A DNA stretch of 64,000 bases from Flavobacteriales bacterium (lineage in GTDB: Bacteria; Bacteroidota; Bacteroidia; JACJYZ01), in contig JACJYZ010000004.1 of assembly GCA_020635855.1 (NCBI GenBank), positions 186,001 to 250,000 on the forward strand, given 5' to 3'. A program made the translations under genes and the position numbers. Below, piece after piece: positions 35,363 through 43,151 of the stretch. A model generated the notes under the pieces. The model was not told where the DNA came from and ran no database searches. It saw only the letters and a program-made list of their open reading frames with translations. How positions within the stretch are numbered: the first letter of the stretch is position 1; the number at the start of each line of letters is the position of its first letter.

Positions 35363-36046
35363 ATGAATATAGTAGTTCTGACCGGTGCAGGCATGAGTGC
35401 CGAAAGTGGTATTTCAACATTCAGGGATAGCGGTGGATTGTGGGAAAAATATCCCCTTGAAGAAGTGGCCACACCCGAAGCTTTCCGCCGCAACCCGGAA
35501 CTGGTGCTCGACTTCTACAACCAGCGACGCAAACAAATCATGGAGGTATCACCGAATGTCGCCCATCTCATCCTGGCCGATCTGGAGAAACACCACAACG
35601 TTCAAATCATTACACAAAACATAGACGATCTCCATGAACGTGCAGGTTCCACCAGGGTGACCCACCTGCATGGTGAGATCCGCAAAGTGCGAAGCACGAC
35701 AGATCCCCGACTGGTTTACGACCTGGACGGATGGGAGCTTAAAATGGGTGATACCTGTGAAAAAGGTTCGCAGCTCAGGCCTCATATCGTATGGTTCGGT
35801 GAAATGGTGCCGATGATCGAAGTGGCACAACAAATCACCCAACAAGCCGAGATGCTGATCATCATTGGTACATCCATGGCTGTATACCCCGCTGCGGGCC
35901 TTGTGCATTATGCCCCGCGACATATACCCAAATTCCTGATCGACCCGAATGAAACCGAGGTCGGATACGTTGACAACCTTTCCCTGATTCGAAAACCAGC
36001 CACCATCGGCATTGCCGAACTGGCCCTGCAACTCCAAACCAAGTAA
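35363..36046 (+). CDS. NAD-dependent protein deacylase, sirtuin family, lacking zinc cysteines
   Basis: 227 residues. The NAD-binding core is GAGMSAESGISTFRDSGG, then TQNIDDLHERAG and the catalytic His (about residue 103) in THLHGE, and IGTSMAVYPAAGL at the C-terminal half. FYNQRR carries the Tyr and Arg that in SIRT5/CobB-type enzymes favour succinyl- or malonyl-lysine. The small zinc-binding module normally made by two CxxC pairs is reduced to RSTTDPRLVYDLDGWELKMG with only one Cys left, so no zinc site is expected. It removes acyl groups from lysines using NAD. It is divergent from maeB and five bases before a barrel gene. Confidence 0.92.
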   Translation: MNIVVLTGAGMSAESGISTFRDSGGLWEKYPLEEVATPEAFRRNPELVLDFYNQRRKQIMEVSPNVAHLILADLEKHHNVQIITQNIDDLHERAGSTRVTHLHGEIRKVRSTTDPRLVYDLDGWELKMGDTCEKGSQLRPHIVWFGEMVPMIEVAQQITQQAEMLIIIGTSMAVYPAAGLVHYAPRHIPKFLIDPNETEVGYVDNLSLIRKPATIGIAELALQLQTK

Positions 36047-36051
36047 TCGAA

Positions 36052-36681
36052 ATGCTACGCTTCAACCGACACCCCGTCTCCACTTTTATTCTAACCCTTC
36101 TTCTTATGGCAGGTGTCTCCTCCGGGTACGGACAAAACTTCAAGGCATGCCTGAGGCTGGGTGTAAGTACCAGCCAGGTTTCCGGAGATGACCTGGGTGG
36201 GTTCGACAAGATCGGATTCGCCGGCGGCGCCTTTGCCTCTCTCGCCACCTCGGAGAAGTTCAGCTGGGAGATGGGCATTCATTATGTAGAGAAAGGAAGC
36301 CGCAAAGCAGCCAACCCTGGCAAAGGGGATTACAGATTCTATCTAATGGCCCTCCAATACATGGAAGTGCCCGTGCTGCTGCGTTACCATAAAGACAATT
36401 TCATATTCGGGTTCGGGCCTTCCTTCGGCGCCCTGATCGGAAGCAAGGAAAAAGATCAGTACGGAGATATCCCTTACAACCCGCCCAGACCTTTTAACAA
36501 AACCGAACTCAACGCCAACCTGACCATTGCATATAACCTGGGGGAACGATGGGAATTCCAGTGGCGTCTTGATAACTCCATCCTGCCGATCCGCCCCCAT
36601 GCCGCCGGTGCCGTTTACCGCTGGAACCGCGGACAATACAACAATGTGCTGATGTTCATGCTGGGGTATAATTTAAAATAA
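36052..36681 (+). CDS. Outer-membrane beta-barrel protein (PorT/OMP_b-brl_2 type)
   Basis: 209 residues. A signal peptide (FILTLLLMAGVSSGYGQ) precedes an eight-stranded-type barrel: LRLGVSTSQVSGDD, FAGGAFASLATSEKFSWEMG, LQYMEVPVLLRYH, FIFGFGPSFGALIGS, LNANLTIAYNLGERWEFQWR, and a terminal MFMLGYNL. The EVPVLLRY stretch is the common mark of this Bacteroidota barrel family. Function unknown; many such genes exist per genome. It follows the sirtuin by five bases, so co-transcription is likely. Confidence 0.85.
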   Translation: MLRFNRHPVSTFILTLLLMAGVSSGYGQNFKACLRLGVSTSQVSGDDLGGFDKIGFAGGAFASLATSEKFSWEMGIHYVEKGSRKAANPGKGDYRFYLMALQYMEVPVLLRYHKDNFIFGFGPSFGALIGSKEKDQYGDIPYNPPRPFNKTELNANLTIAYNLGERWEFQWRLDNSILPIRPHAAGAVYRWNRGQYNNVLMFMLGYNLK

Positions 36682-36684
36682 TGT

Positions 36685-36858
36685 GCTGATGTGCTGATTT
36701 GAAAATGGGCATCCGGCAGGGGAATATCTATCAGACGAGGTTTGGACTTGAGACATTAGACGGAAGGTCGCCTGTGATCCCTGAATGTCAGCTAACGACT
36801 ATAGACTTACGACTAAAGACTGCATGCGCTGATGTGCCAATTTGAAAATGGACATCGG
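36685..36858. repeat. Two copies of a ~32-bp intergenic repeat around a word-repeat segment
   Basis: Nearly the same sequence occurs at 36685-36716 and 36828-36858 (GCTGATGTG, two variable bases, ATTTGAAAATG, then GGCATCCGG or GACATCGG). Between them is a degenerate run built on GACTTA/GACTATAGACT words (36790-36821). No open frame or gene-like coding is seen here. It lies in the 332-base gap between the barrel gene and hemN. Confidence 0.75.
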
Positions 36859-36913
36859 ACGAAGGTATGCATCACTCAAGCCAGGTGCAGATCTACGGCA
36901 GGTTGCCATTGAC

Positions 36914-36988
36914 GCGACCAACGGGAGCTATTTACGCGCAGCATATTTACGCGACCAGCGGGAGTCATTGACCGCGCAGCATATTTAC
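36914..36988. repeat. Tandem 37/38-bp direct repeat
   Basis: Two adjacent units starting GCGACCA(A/G)CGGGAG and ending GCGCAGCATATTTAC, at 36914-36950 and 36951-36988. They end 25 bases before the hemN stop codon. With the repeats just upstream they fill the 36682-37013 gap, in which I see nothing else. Confidence 0.75.
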
Positions 36989-37013
36989 CATTTACGTGAG
37001 CGAAGCGAACCCG

Positions 37014-38369
37014 TCAGATGGTACGTGAGAAGATCTGCTCCTTGGGTTTGCTGCGCCACAACCTGGCATCAAAAGCCATACAGGCATTTCGCATAAAGGG
37101 TTTTCCTTCCGGCGTGATACGGATTGAATGAGCTCCGGTAACCACCAGTCCGTCCGACATCATTTCATCCAGTTTACCAACACCATCTGACAACAACCCG
37201 GCATACGGAGAATCGCTGTCCCAGGAAGTTTCCATGTGACACATCAGGTCGAGGATGTGCCTTCTCACCACGAGGTCTTCTTCATTCAGCACATGACCCC
37301 TGAATACCGGTAAGCGTCCGGCCTGCACATCGGCCATGTATTCTTCCACCACCTTCTTGTTCTGCATAAAGGCCGTCCAACTGTCACCGATGGATGATAC
37401 GCCCAGGCCCACCATCAACCGGGTATATACAGGGGTATACCCCATGAAATTCCGATGCAGGGTTTTGTTCCCGGCGGCCTTGTACAACCCGTCGGTTTTC
37501 AGGGCGAAATGGTCCATCCCTATTTCTTCGAACCCGGCATCTTCCAGCATTCCCTTGCCCAGTTCGTACAGTGCACGTTTTTCGCTGTCTGACGGAAGGT
37601 CGGCCTCGGTGAACTTGCGTTGACCGGGTTTGATCCAGGGTACATGGGCGTAGCTATAGAAAGCGATGCGGTCCGGCATCAATTCTTTCACTTTCTCAAC
37701 TGTATCCTGAACACTTGACGTCTTCTGAAACGGAAGGCCATACACCAGATCGAAGTTGATGGATGTGTAGCCCAGTTTCCTGGCCGTTTCGGTCACATCC
37801 TTCACTTCTTCAAAAGTCTGATGTCGGTTGATGGTGTCCTGCACCACCGGGTCGAAGTCCTGGATGCCGAGACTTAGCCGGCGGAACCCGAGTTTGTATA
37901 GGGCCTCAAGGTGCTCAGGTGTGGTATTCCTCGGATGTGCTTCGAAACCGAACTCATGATCGGAAGTGGGCTCGCAGCGATCCAATATACCGGTGAGCAT
38001 ATGTGTCAGGTTCTCCGGAGAAAAAAAGGTGGGTGTGCCTCCGCCCAGGTGCAGTTCCCTCAGTTTGGGTTTGGCGCCGAAGATCTCCAGGTACATGTCC
38101 CATTCTTTCAGGATGGTATCCACATAAGGTCTTTCCACCGCATGGTTCACGGTGATGCGGGTGTTACACCCGCAGAAGGTGCAAAGGCTTTCACAGTAAG
38201 GCAGGTGGATGTACAGACTCAGGCCGCTTTCCTCGTTGCTTGCGTCGAACGCACCTTTTACGTGGTGTTTCCACTGTTCCGCATCCAGGTTGTTTTCCCA
38301 GTAAGGTACCGTGGGGTAGCTGGTGTACCTCGGACCGGGAACGTTGTATTTGGCAATCAGGTCGGTCAT
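37014..38369 (-). CDS. hemN: Oxygen-independent coproporphyrinogen III dehydrogenase
   Basis: About 451 residues. The radical-SAM cluster motif CxxxCxxC with the extra Cys is in YCESLCTFCGC, followed by HLGGGTPTFFSPENL, the SAM-binding region GFEAHPRNTTPEHLEAL and LSLGIQDFDPVVQDTINRHQ. The N-terminus KYNVPGPRYTSYPTVPYW matches true HemN, which needs this extension, rather than HemW. It decarboxylates coproporphyrinogen III without O2. The ATG at 38369 lies one base after the queD stop. Its presence beside an oxygen-using oxidase cluster suggests growth at low oxygen as well. Confidence 0.95.
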   Translation of the reverse strand: MTDLIAKYNVPGPRYTSYPTVPYWENNLDAEQWKHHVKGAFDASNEESGLSLYIHLPYCESLCTFCGCNTRITVNHAVERPYVDTILKEWDMYLEIFGAKPKLRELHLGGGTPTFFSPENLTHMLTGILDRCEPTSDHEFGFEAHPRNTTPEHLEALYKLGFRRLSLGIQDFDPVVQDTINRHQTFEEVKDVTETARKLGYTSINFDLVYGLPFQKTSSVQDTVEKVKELMPDRIAFYSYAHVPWIKPGQRKFTEADLPSDSEKRALYELGKGMLEDAGFEEIGMDHFALKTDGLYKAAGNKTLHRNFMGYTPVYTRLMVGLGVSSIGDSWTAFMQNKKVVEEYMADVQAGRLPVFRGHVLNEEDLVVRRHILDLMCHMETSWDSDSPYAGLLSDGVGKLDEMMSDGLVVTGAHSIRITPEGKPFMRNACMAFDARLWRSKPKEQIFSRTI

Positions 38370-38370
38370 A

Positions 38371-38817
38371 TCAATTGGGGTCTTCCGCCTGCCACTCCGC
38401 ATAACTGGTGGCGGTTTCGCGCAGGCGCATGCTGGCCAGTTCAACGCCATCAGGGAGTTCGGGTCTCACCCTTCTCACGATCTCCAGCAGGATGTTCTCA
38501 CAAGTGGGTTGAAAAGATACCGGGATGATGTTTCCGTACAGCGGGTCTTGGGCCATTTTGGCGAACGGGGATTGGTCCCACACCAGCACGGCATGGTCGA
38601 ATTCATCGGTCACTTTCGATTTCAAAATCCTTTTCAGATCGGCGAAGTCCATCACCATGCCGAACTTCGGGCTTGCAGAATCATCAATGGGTTTGCCCCT
38701 CAGCGTCACGGTAAGTTTGTATGAATGTCCGTGAATGTCCTTGCAAGGCCCGTCGTGCCCATACAGGGCATGTGCCATCTCAAAATTGATCTCCTTGGTG
38801 ATGCGTACTGTTTTCAT
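38371..38817 (-). CDS. queD: 6-carboxytetrahydropterin synthase (QueD/PTPS family)
   Basis: About 148 residues. FEMAHALYGHDGPCKDIHGHSYKL carries the three zinc His ligands and the catalytic Cys, here seen as MAHALYGHDG, GPCKDIHGHSY; FDHAVLVW has the second catalytic His, and SMRLRETATSYAEW the C-terminal Glu. It makes 6-carboxy-tetrahydropterin for queuosine or a related pterin. The ATG at 38817 (MKTVRITKEINF) or 38823 is likely; the open frame to 38874 begins within the cassette repeat. No queC or queE nearby. Confidence 0.92.
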   Translation of the reverse strand: MKTVRITKEINFEMAHALYGHDGPCKDIHGHSYKLTVTLRGKPIDDSASPKFGMVMDFADLKRILKSKVTDEFDHAVLVWDQSPFAKMAQDPLYGNIIPVSFQPTCENILLEIVRRVRPELPDGVELASMRLRETATSYAEWQAEDPN

Positions 38818-38871
38818 TGCCATTCTTGGTTCGCCATAATTCGCCGCAAGGTACCGAAAATACGGCAACTG

Positions 38872-38900
38872 CATACAGCAAGAGCATACAGCATACAGTG
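38872..38900 (+). repeat. Left inverted-repeat arm of the four-helix-bundle cassette
   Basis: 29 bases built of CATACAGC words, in the 5' flank of queD. It pairs with the arm at 39441-39475. Confidence 0.85.
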
Positions 38901-39041
38901 AGGCATCCGTGATGTTAAGTGCATTTTATGGGCAATCAACCAACCTTTTGTTCAATCTTACCCGTGTAACTATTCGCTCAACCTTAGTTCATACAGTTAT
39001 AAATACCAGCGAGATTTGCATGAACCAATCATTGTACAGCT

Positions 39042-39389
39042 ATGTTTGATTTTGAAAAACTTGATGTTTACCACAAATCGAAACAGCATTATAAAGAAGT
39101 GGTGTCGTTTCTTTCCAGGACCAGAACGGATCGATTTCTTGCTGATCAACTGAGACGGGCATCACTGAGTATCATGCTGAATATTGCCGAAGGAACCGGG
39201 AGGTTAACAAAGAGGGACAAGAATCGCTTTTTCATCATAGCACGGGGATCGGTTTTTGAATGCGCCGCTATTTTTGACCACCTTACGGATCTTCATCCAT
39301 CCCTTGAGAATAACTGCAAGTTGTTCCGTTTAAAACTAGAGGAGCTTTCGAAAATGCTTTTCAGCATGATGAAAGTAAATAGCGAATAG
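39042..39389 (+). CDS. Four-helix bundle protein (S23/23S rRNA intervening-sequence family)
   Basis: 115 residues, the standard length. The start FEKLDVYHKSKQHYKEVVSF, the core LADQLRRASLSIMLNIAEGTGR and KNRFFIIARGSVFECAAIFD are the diagnostic segments of this family (RRAxxSIxxNIAEGxGR; ARGSxxE). Members form pentameric barrels and include Avd, the accessory protein of diversity-generating retroelements; for most the role is unknown. No reverse transcriptase or template repeat is present here. The gene is alone inside an inverted-repeat cassette, with about 140 bases of leader and 52 bases before the right arm. Confidence 0.92.
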   Translation: MFDFEKLDVYHKSKQHYKEVVSFLSRTRTDRFLADQLRRASLSIMLNIAEGTGRLTKRDKNRFFIIARGSVFECAAIFDHLTDLHPSLENNCKLFRLKLEELSKMLFSMMKVNSE

Positions 39390-39440
39390 ACTTGCCTTAT
39401 TAAGGCCCGCAAAATTGTCATGACGGTGCAGAATGCCGGA

Positions 39441-39475
39441 CACTGTATGCTGTTGCTGTATGCTCTTGCTGTATG
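39441..39475 (-). repeat. Right inverted-repeat arm of the four-helix-bundle cassette
   Basis: 35 bases, the reverse complement of the left arm with a six-base AACAGC expansion. It lies 46 bases before the U32 gene. Confidence 0.85.
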
Positions 39476-39520
39476 TAGTATGCTCTCTTTTCCTTAATTT
39501 TACGGTCAAAGGACAAGATT

Positions 39521-40786
39521 TTGCAGAACAGGAACATTGAGATCATGGCCCCTGCCGGGTCGTTCGAATCGTTGGCGGCAGCCCTGAAGGGTGGCGCCAA
39601 CTCCATCTATTTCGGGGTGGAGCAGTTGAACATGCGCACGCACAGTTCGGCCAACTTCACGCTGGAAGACCTGAAGGAAGTGGCCCAACGCTGCAAGGCC
39701 AGCAACGCCAAAGCCTACCTCGCCCTCAACACCATCATTTACGATCATGACATTCCCTTCATGAAGAAAGTGGTGGAAGCTGCAAAGGAAGCAGGCATCA
39801 GTGCGGTGATCGCTTCCGACCTGGCCGTGATGCAACATGCCAAGGAAGTCGGATTAACGGTGCACATCAGCACACAGGCCAATGTGACCAACGTGGAGTC
39901 GGTTCGCTTCTTCTCCCAATGGGCCGATGTGGTGGTGCTGGCACGTGAACTGACGCTGCAACAGCAGGCGTCCATTGTAAGGGAGATCGAAAGGAAAGAC
40001 ATCAAAGGACCGGGCGGATCGCTCGTGCGGACCGAAGTATTCGTGCATGGCGCCCTGTGCATGGCCGTATCAGGCAAATGTTACCTGAGTCTGCATACCC
40101 ATAACGCTTCGGCCAACCGTGGAGCCTGTTTCCAGAATTGCCGCAAAAGCTATATTGTAACTGATGCCGATGATGGTTTCGAGTTCCAGATGGAGAACGA
40201 GAACATCATGTCGGCGAAAGACCTTTGCACCGTAGACATCCTCGACCAGGTAATCGACACCGGCGTTTCGGTGCTGAAGATCGAAGGCCGCGGACGGTCG
40301 GCGGACTACGTGTACACCGCCACCCGCTGTTACCGTGAGGCAGCCGATGCAGTTCTGGATAACACCTACACCCCCGAAAAGGTAGAAGGATGGATGAAGG
40401 ATCTTGAGACGGTATTCAACCGCGGATTCTGGGAAGGGTACTACCTGGGACGCAAGCTGGGCGAGTGGGCAAAAGATCCGGGATCCAAAGCGACCGAAAA
40501 GAAGGTATACATCGGCAAGGGCCGGAAGTTTTTCAAGCAGGCCGGCGCAGCCGAATTCCTGGCGGAAAGCCAGCAACTGAGTGTGGGCGACCGCATCCTG
40601 GTCACCGGACCCACAACCGGCGTCGTGTATGATGAAGTGCGTGAACTTCGCGTGGATGAAAAGCAGGTTCAGACGGTGCGCAAAGGCGATGTATTCTCCA
40701 TGCCGATGAACGAATCCATCCGGGCGTCCGACAAACTCTACAAACTGGTCAGCACCGTTGATCAAGGTCATCCACTACCGGCATAA
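39521..40786 (+). CDS. U32 family protein, probable tRNA hydroxylation protein (TrhP-like)
   Basis: 421 residues if read from the TTG at 39521, which keeps the family start NIEIMAPAGSFESLAAALKGGANSIYFG, here split: NIEIMAPAGSFES and GGANSIYFG. The ATG at 39545 would cut into this. The conserved Cys set is visible in GALCMAVSGKCYLS and GACFQNCRKSY, the iron-sulfur ligands of U32 proteins, and KIEGRGRSADYV is the family signature. TrhP (YegQ) in E. coli makes 5-hydroxyuridine at tRNA position 34; older annotations as collagenase or peptidase are misleading. A ferredoxin gene overlaps its 3' end by 29 bases. Confidence 0.9.
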   Translation: MQNRNIEIMAPAGSFESLAAALKGGANSIYFGVEQLNMRTHSSANFTLEDLKEVAQRCKASNAKAYLALNTIIYDHDIPFMKKVVEAAKEAGISAVIASDLAVMQHAKEVGLTVHISTQANVTNVESVRFFSQWADVVVLARELTLQQQASIVREIERKDIKGPGGSLVRTEVFVHGALCMAVSGKCYLSLHTHNASANRGACFQNCRKSYIVTDADDGFEFQMENENIMSAKDLCTVDILDQVIDTGVSVLKIEGRGRSADYVYTATRCYREAADAVLDNTYTPEKVEGWMKDLETVFNRGFWEGYYLGRKLGEWAKDPGSKATEKKVYIGKGRKFFKQAGAAEFLAESQQLSVGDRILVTGPTTGVVYDEVRELRVDEKQVQTVRKGDVFSMPMNESIRASDKLYKLVSTVDQGHPLPA

Positions 40787-40982
40787 GTGCATCGGTTGCA
40801 ATGCCTGTGTGGAAGTGGACAAGCAACGATGGCGCATCTCCCGCACCGATGGCAAGAGCGTACTGATCGGCAGCATCCAGAAAAAAAACATCTACCAGGT
40901 CACCACCGGCGATGACGAAGCGGATAAGCTGCGACGTGCGGCGGAAGTGTGCCCGGTGAATATCATCAAGGTAATCGAGTAG
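40758..40982 (+). CDS. Ferredoxin-like protein with one 4Fe-4S site
   Basis: 74 residues. The cluster motif is CIGCNAC near residue 11 with the fourth ligand in AEVCPVNIIKV near the C-terminus. A second cluster motif is absent, so it is a single-cluster ferredoxin. Its start lies inside the 3' end of the U32 gene in another frame (29-base overlap), a strong sign of coupled translation. It may supply electrons to the iron-sulfur U32 protein; that pairing is inference. Confidence 0.9.
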   Translation: MIKVIHYRHKCIGCNACVEVDKQRWRISRTDGKSVLIGSIQKKNIYQVTTGDDEADKLRRAAEVCPVNIIKVIE

Positions 40983-41041
40983 GGCATATCCCTTCTGCAA
41001 AGGCGGCTTTATTTGGCCGAAGGCCATACCTCAGAAAAAAT

Positions 41042-41133
41042 ACCACCAAGGCACAAAGACACAAGGGTCCACCATAACCCGATCCCGGAATGCAGAATGA
41101 CCATCTTGGCGCCTTGGTGTCCTTGTGGCAAGG
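41042..41133. repeat. Degenerate inverted repeat of CACCAAGGCAC words
   Basis: CACCAAGGCACAAAGACACA (41044-41063) is mirrored by the reverse complement of GCCTTGGTGTCCTTGTGGCA (41111-41130) about 48 bases later. The word CACCAAGGCAC repeats with small changes. The 40983-41156 gap holds no gene I can support. Confidence 0.65.
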
Positions 41134-41156
41134 AAACGGCATCACTATCCTTTAAG

Positions 41157-41189
41157 AAAAAAAGCCCTGTAGCGTATCACTACAGGGCT
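41157..41189 (-). terminator. Intrinsic terminator of the coiled-coil/GT2 unit
   Basis: On the minus strand AGCCCTGTAG, a seven-base loop, CTACAGGGCT, then a run of T. A ten-base perfect stem 31 bases after the stop of the coiled-coil gene. Confidence 0.87.
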
Positions 41190-41220
41190 CCCGTCCAATC
41201 TCCATCGTCAGGTGGCAGGG

Positions 41221-42111
41221 TTATCTGAGTTTTACCTGACAGGAGCCTACGATCTGATTACGGTTGTAGTAATCAATTTCGTAAATACCCCCGGTGAGTT
41301 TTTGCTTGGGTGCAAACGTCATCACCACACGTTTGGAAGGTTCATTTTCCCGAATCAGCGTCTGGTCGGCGCTGGCCTGTAAGGATCCGTCGGATTCCAG
41401 AATTTCAACCGATATCGCATCGTCATTTTCTCCGTACACCGTTCCGTCAGGTGCAGTCAGCCTGAACTTCACCTGGTCAGCCATGCTTACCGGCAGGTCA
41501 AAACTGACAGCGATCTTGTGGGTTTTCTTGGCGTTCACGGTTAACCGGTCTTTGGTTTTCTTGGTGGCTTCCACCCTCAGGTTTCCGGAAGCCACGGCTT
41601 CATACAACACCAGCTTTTCATTGCTGGCTCTCAGCTTTTCCTCCATCAATGACAGGGTATCGCTCAGTCGCTTGATCTGTGCATCCGATTCCTTCAAGCG
41701 GTTATGAAGGTTCACGATTTCTATTTCCAGTTTCCGTTTGGCATCGATGCTTGTATTCAGATCGGTCCTTAATTTGGCTGCATGCTGTTTTTCTCCCGAC
41801 ATGTTGCTTTTCAGCTTCGACTCGTGTTCTTTCATTTTGCTCTGAGCCAGTTCGAGCTCCCGGGCCAGTTCGAGTCGGTTGCGGATGGCGCTGGCCAGGT
41901 TGCCTGTCAATTGTTGCATTTCAGTCTGGCGTTCTTTGTCCACCCTCTGGAGGTTGTCCGATTCATTCCTTTCCTTACTGAGCAGGTCGGCAAGTGATTT
42001 ATTGTTGTCATGCATGTACAGAAGTCCTGCGAACATGGCGAAGATCAACACAGTGGCACCTAGTGCTATCCACTTGATCTTCTTTTCCGAATTTTCGGTG
42101 TGTGTATTCAT
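41221..42111 (-). CDS. Membrane-anchored coiled-coil protein of unknown function
   Basis: 296 residues: a short cytoplasmic start, one membrane helix (WIALGATVLIFAMFAGLLYM), a long coiled coil (about 37-175, Glu/Lys/Leu heptads such as LARELELAQSKMKEHESKLK) and a beta-rich C-terminal domain (about 180-296) with KIAVSFDLPVSM, GENDDAISVEI, VVMTFAPKQKLTGGIYEIDYY. The C-terminal part looks like an extracellular Ig-like domain. I do not recognise the family. It lies after a GT2 gene and behind a three-unit 11-bp repeat array next to a two-component system, so a regulated cell-envelope role is plausible. Confidence 0.85.
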   Translation of the reverse strand: MNTHTENSEKKIKWIALGATVLIFAMFAGLLYMHDNNKSLADLLSKERNESDNLQRVDKERQTEMQQLTGNLASAIRNRLELARELELAQSKMKEHESKLKSNMSGEKQHAAKLRTDLNTSIDAKRKLEIEIVNLHNRLKESDAQIKRLSDTLSLMEEKLRASNEKLVLYEAVASGNLRVEATKKTKDRLTVNAKKTHKIAVSFDLPVSMADQVKFRLTAPDGTVYGENDDAISVEILESDGSLQASADQTLIRENEPSKRVVMTFAPKQKLTGGIYEIDYYNRNQIVGSCQVKLR

Positions 42112-42145
42112 GGTTGTGTTGGTTGTAGATCGAATTTCGTGTGTC

Positions 42146-42178
42146 GGGATGAAGACGGGATGAAAACCCGATGAAGAA
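42146..42178. promoter_or_regulatory. Three phased 11-bp repeats, putative OmpR-family operator (array A)
   Basis: GGGATGAAGAC, GGGATGAAAAC and CCGATGAAGAA follow each other with no gap (42146-42156, 42157-42167, 42168-42178), 35 bases before the coiled-coil gene. Direct repeats on an 11-base period are how OmpR/PhoB-type regulators bind. An OmpR-type regulator is encoded 2.4 kb away. The link is inferred. Confidence 0.55.
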
Positions 42179-42182
42179 GTGC

Positions 42183-43100
42183 TTAAGATCCGTTGGATAC
42201 CCTAAAGTTCTTCTTCACGATACCGGCACCTGCATAGCTGGTCATATAGTACATCAAGGTCACGGGATTCAACACCGAGCGTCTGAAATAGCGACGCGCT
42301 TTTTGCATTTCACCGATGAGGTAATGGAAGCGACCGTGCGCGCCATTCAACCTGCGTATACCTTCCGCCACCAGTTCGGGATAGTCGTACTCGTATGCCT
42401 CCATGGCCATCATCGACTTGTAGTAATTGTATTTCCGGAATTCATAATTCATGGACAGGTTGTTGAAATGGGTATGCCGGATCATGATGCACTTCCTGAC
42501 TTCCACACTGGGGTTGTTCCGGAAGACATTCAGGATCCAGTCATAGTCGACCATGCCGAATTGTTCTTCAAAACGAATGTGTTTCAGGGAATGATGGATC
42601 ATGATGGTTCCGAAGTGCGCCTTCTGGGTATTTCTGCGACGCGCCAGTTTCATCAGGAAAACTTCATTCGGTTGATACACCTTGATGGCAGGAGATGTCT
42701 CCCTTGCCTCATATACCCTTCCCAGTTTTTCATCCATTGTTTTGTGCCAGCCGGTTATCACCAGGCCGAAAGGGGCCGCTTTCAATTGCAGCAAAACCCG
42801 GTTGTTCACCCATTGATCATCATGGTCTGCAAAGCAGATGTACTCGCCCATGGCGTGGGTGAGGCCGATGTTCCTTCCCTGGTTGGGCCCACCGGAATTC
42901 TGCCGGGTGGAAAAGATGCGCACGGGATATTGTTGTAGGATGGATACGGTCTCATCCGTTGAACAGTCATCGACGGCAATCACATCAAGGTCGAACAATT
43001 TTCCGGCACCTTCCTGGGCGAAGATGGATTCCAGTGTGCGGCGGATCGTACCCGCCGCGTTGTAGGATGTCAGGATTACGCTTACGGTTTGCATATGCAT
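42183..43100 (-). CDS. Glycosyltransferase family 2
   Basis: 305 residues. The GT-A start VSVILTSYNAAGTIRRTLES, DLDVIAVDDCSTDETVSIL and the metal-binding DHDD in ICFADHDDQWV define the GT2 family. The C-terminal half (about 210-305) is basic and helical with no membrane segment. It probably adds a sugar to a surface polymer; donor and acceptor are unknown. It follows the histidine kinase by 83 bases, with a second 11-bp repeat array in the gap, and the coiled-coil gene follows it. Confidence 0.92.
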   Translation of the reverse strand: MHMQTVSVILTSYNAAGTIRRTLESIFAQEGAGKLFDLDVIAVDDCSTDETVSILQQYPVRIFSTRQNSGGPNQGRNIGLTHAMGEYICFADHDDQWVNNRVLLQLKAAPFGLVITGWHKTMDEKLGRVYEARETSPAIKVYQPNEVFLMKLARRRNTQKAHFGTIMIHHSLKHIRFEEQFGMVDYDWILNVFRNNPSVEVRKCIMIRHTHFNNLSMNYEFRKYNYYKSMMAMEAYEYDYPELVAEGIRRLNGAHGRFHYLIGEMQKARRYFRRSVLNPVTLMYYMTSYAGAGIVKKNFRVSNGS

Positions 43101-43151
43101 CGGTATTGGTGAAACGATTGTTACACCAAATAACCACCGGATGCTTAAGAC

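Larger units (their letters stand above)
38872..39475. mobile_element. Putative non-autonomous cassette with terminal inverted repeats around a four-helix-bundle gene
   Basis: The left arm (38872-38900) reads CATACAGCAAGAGCATACAG, C, ATACAGTG. The right arm (39441-39475), reverse-complemented, is identical except for six extra bases (AACAGC) inserted before ATACAGTG. The arms face each other, and the enclosed 540 bases hold one intact gene, 39042-39389. No transposase and no clear target-site duplication are seen. Four-helix-bundle (S23/IVP) proteins were first known from intervening sequences in 23S rRNA genes, so a link with inserted DNA has precedent. Mobility is inferred. Confidence 0.55.

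Noticed and set aside
36914..36988. Tandem repeat considered as a CRISPR array
   Set aside because: Units abut with no spacers, only two copies exist and no cas genes are near.
38872..39475. Diversity-generating retroelement around the four-helix-bundle (Avd-like) gene
   Set aside because: No reverse transcriptase, template repeat or variable repeat in the neighbourhood; only the accessory-type fold is shared.
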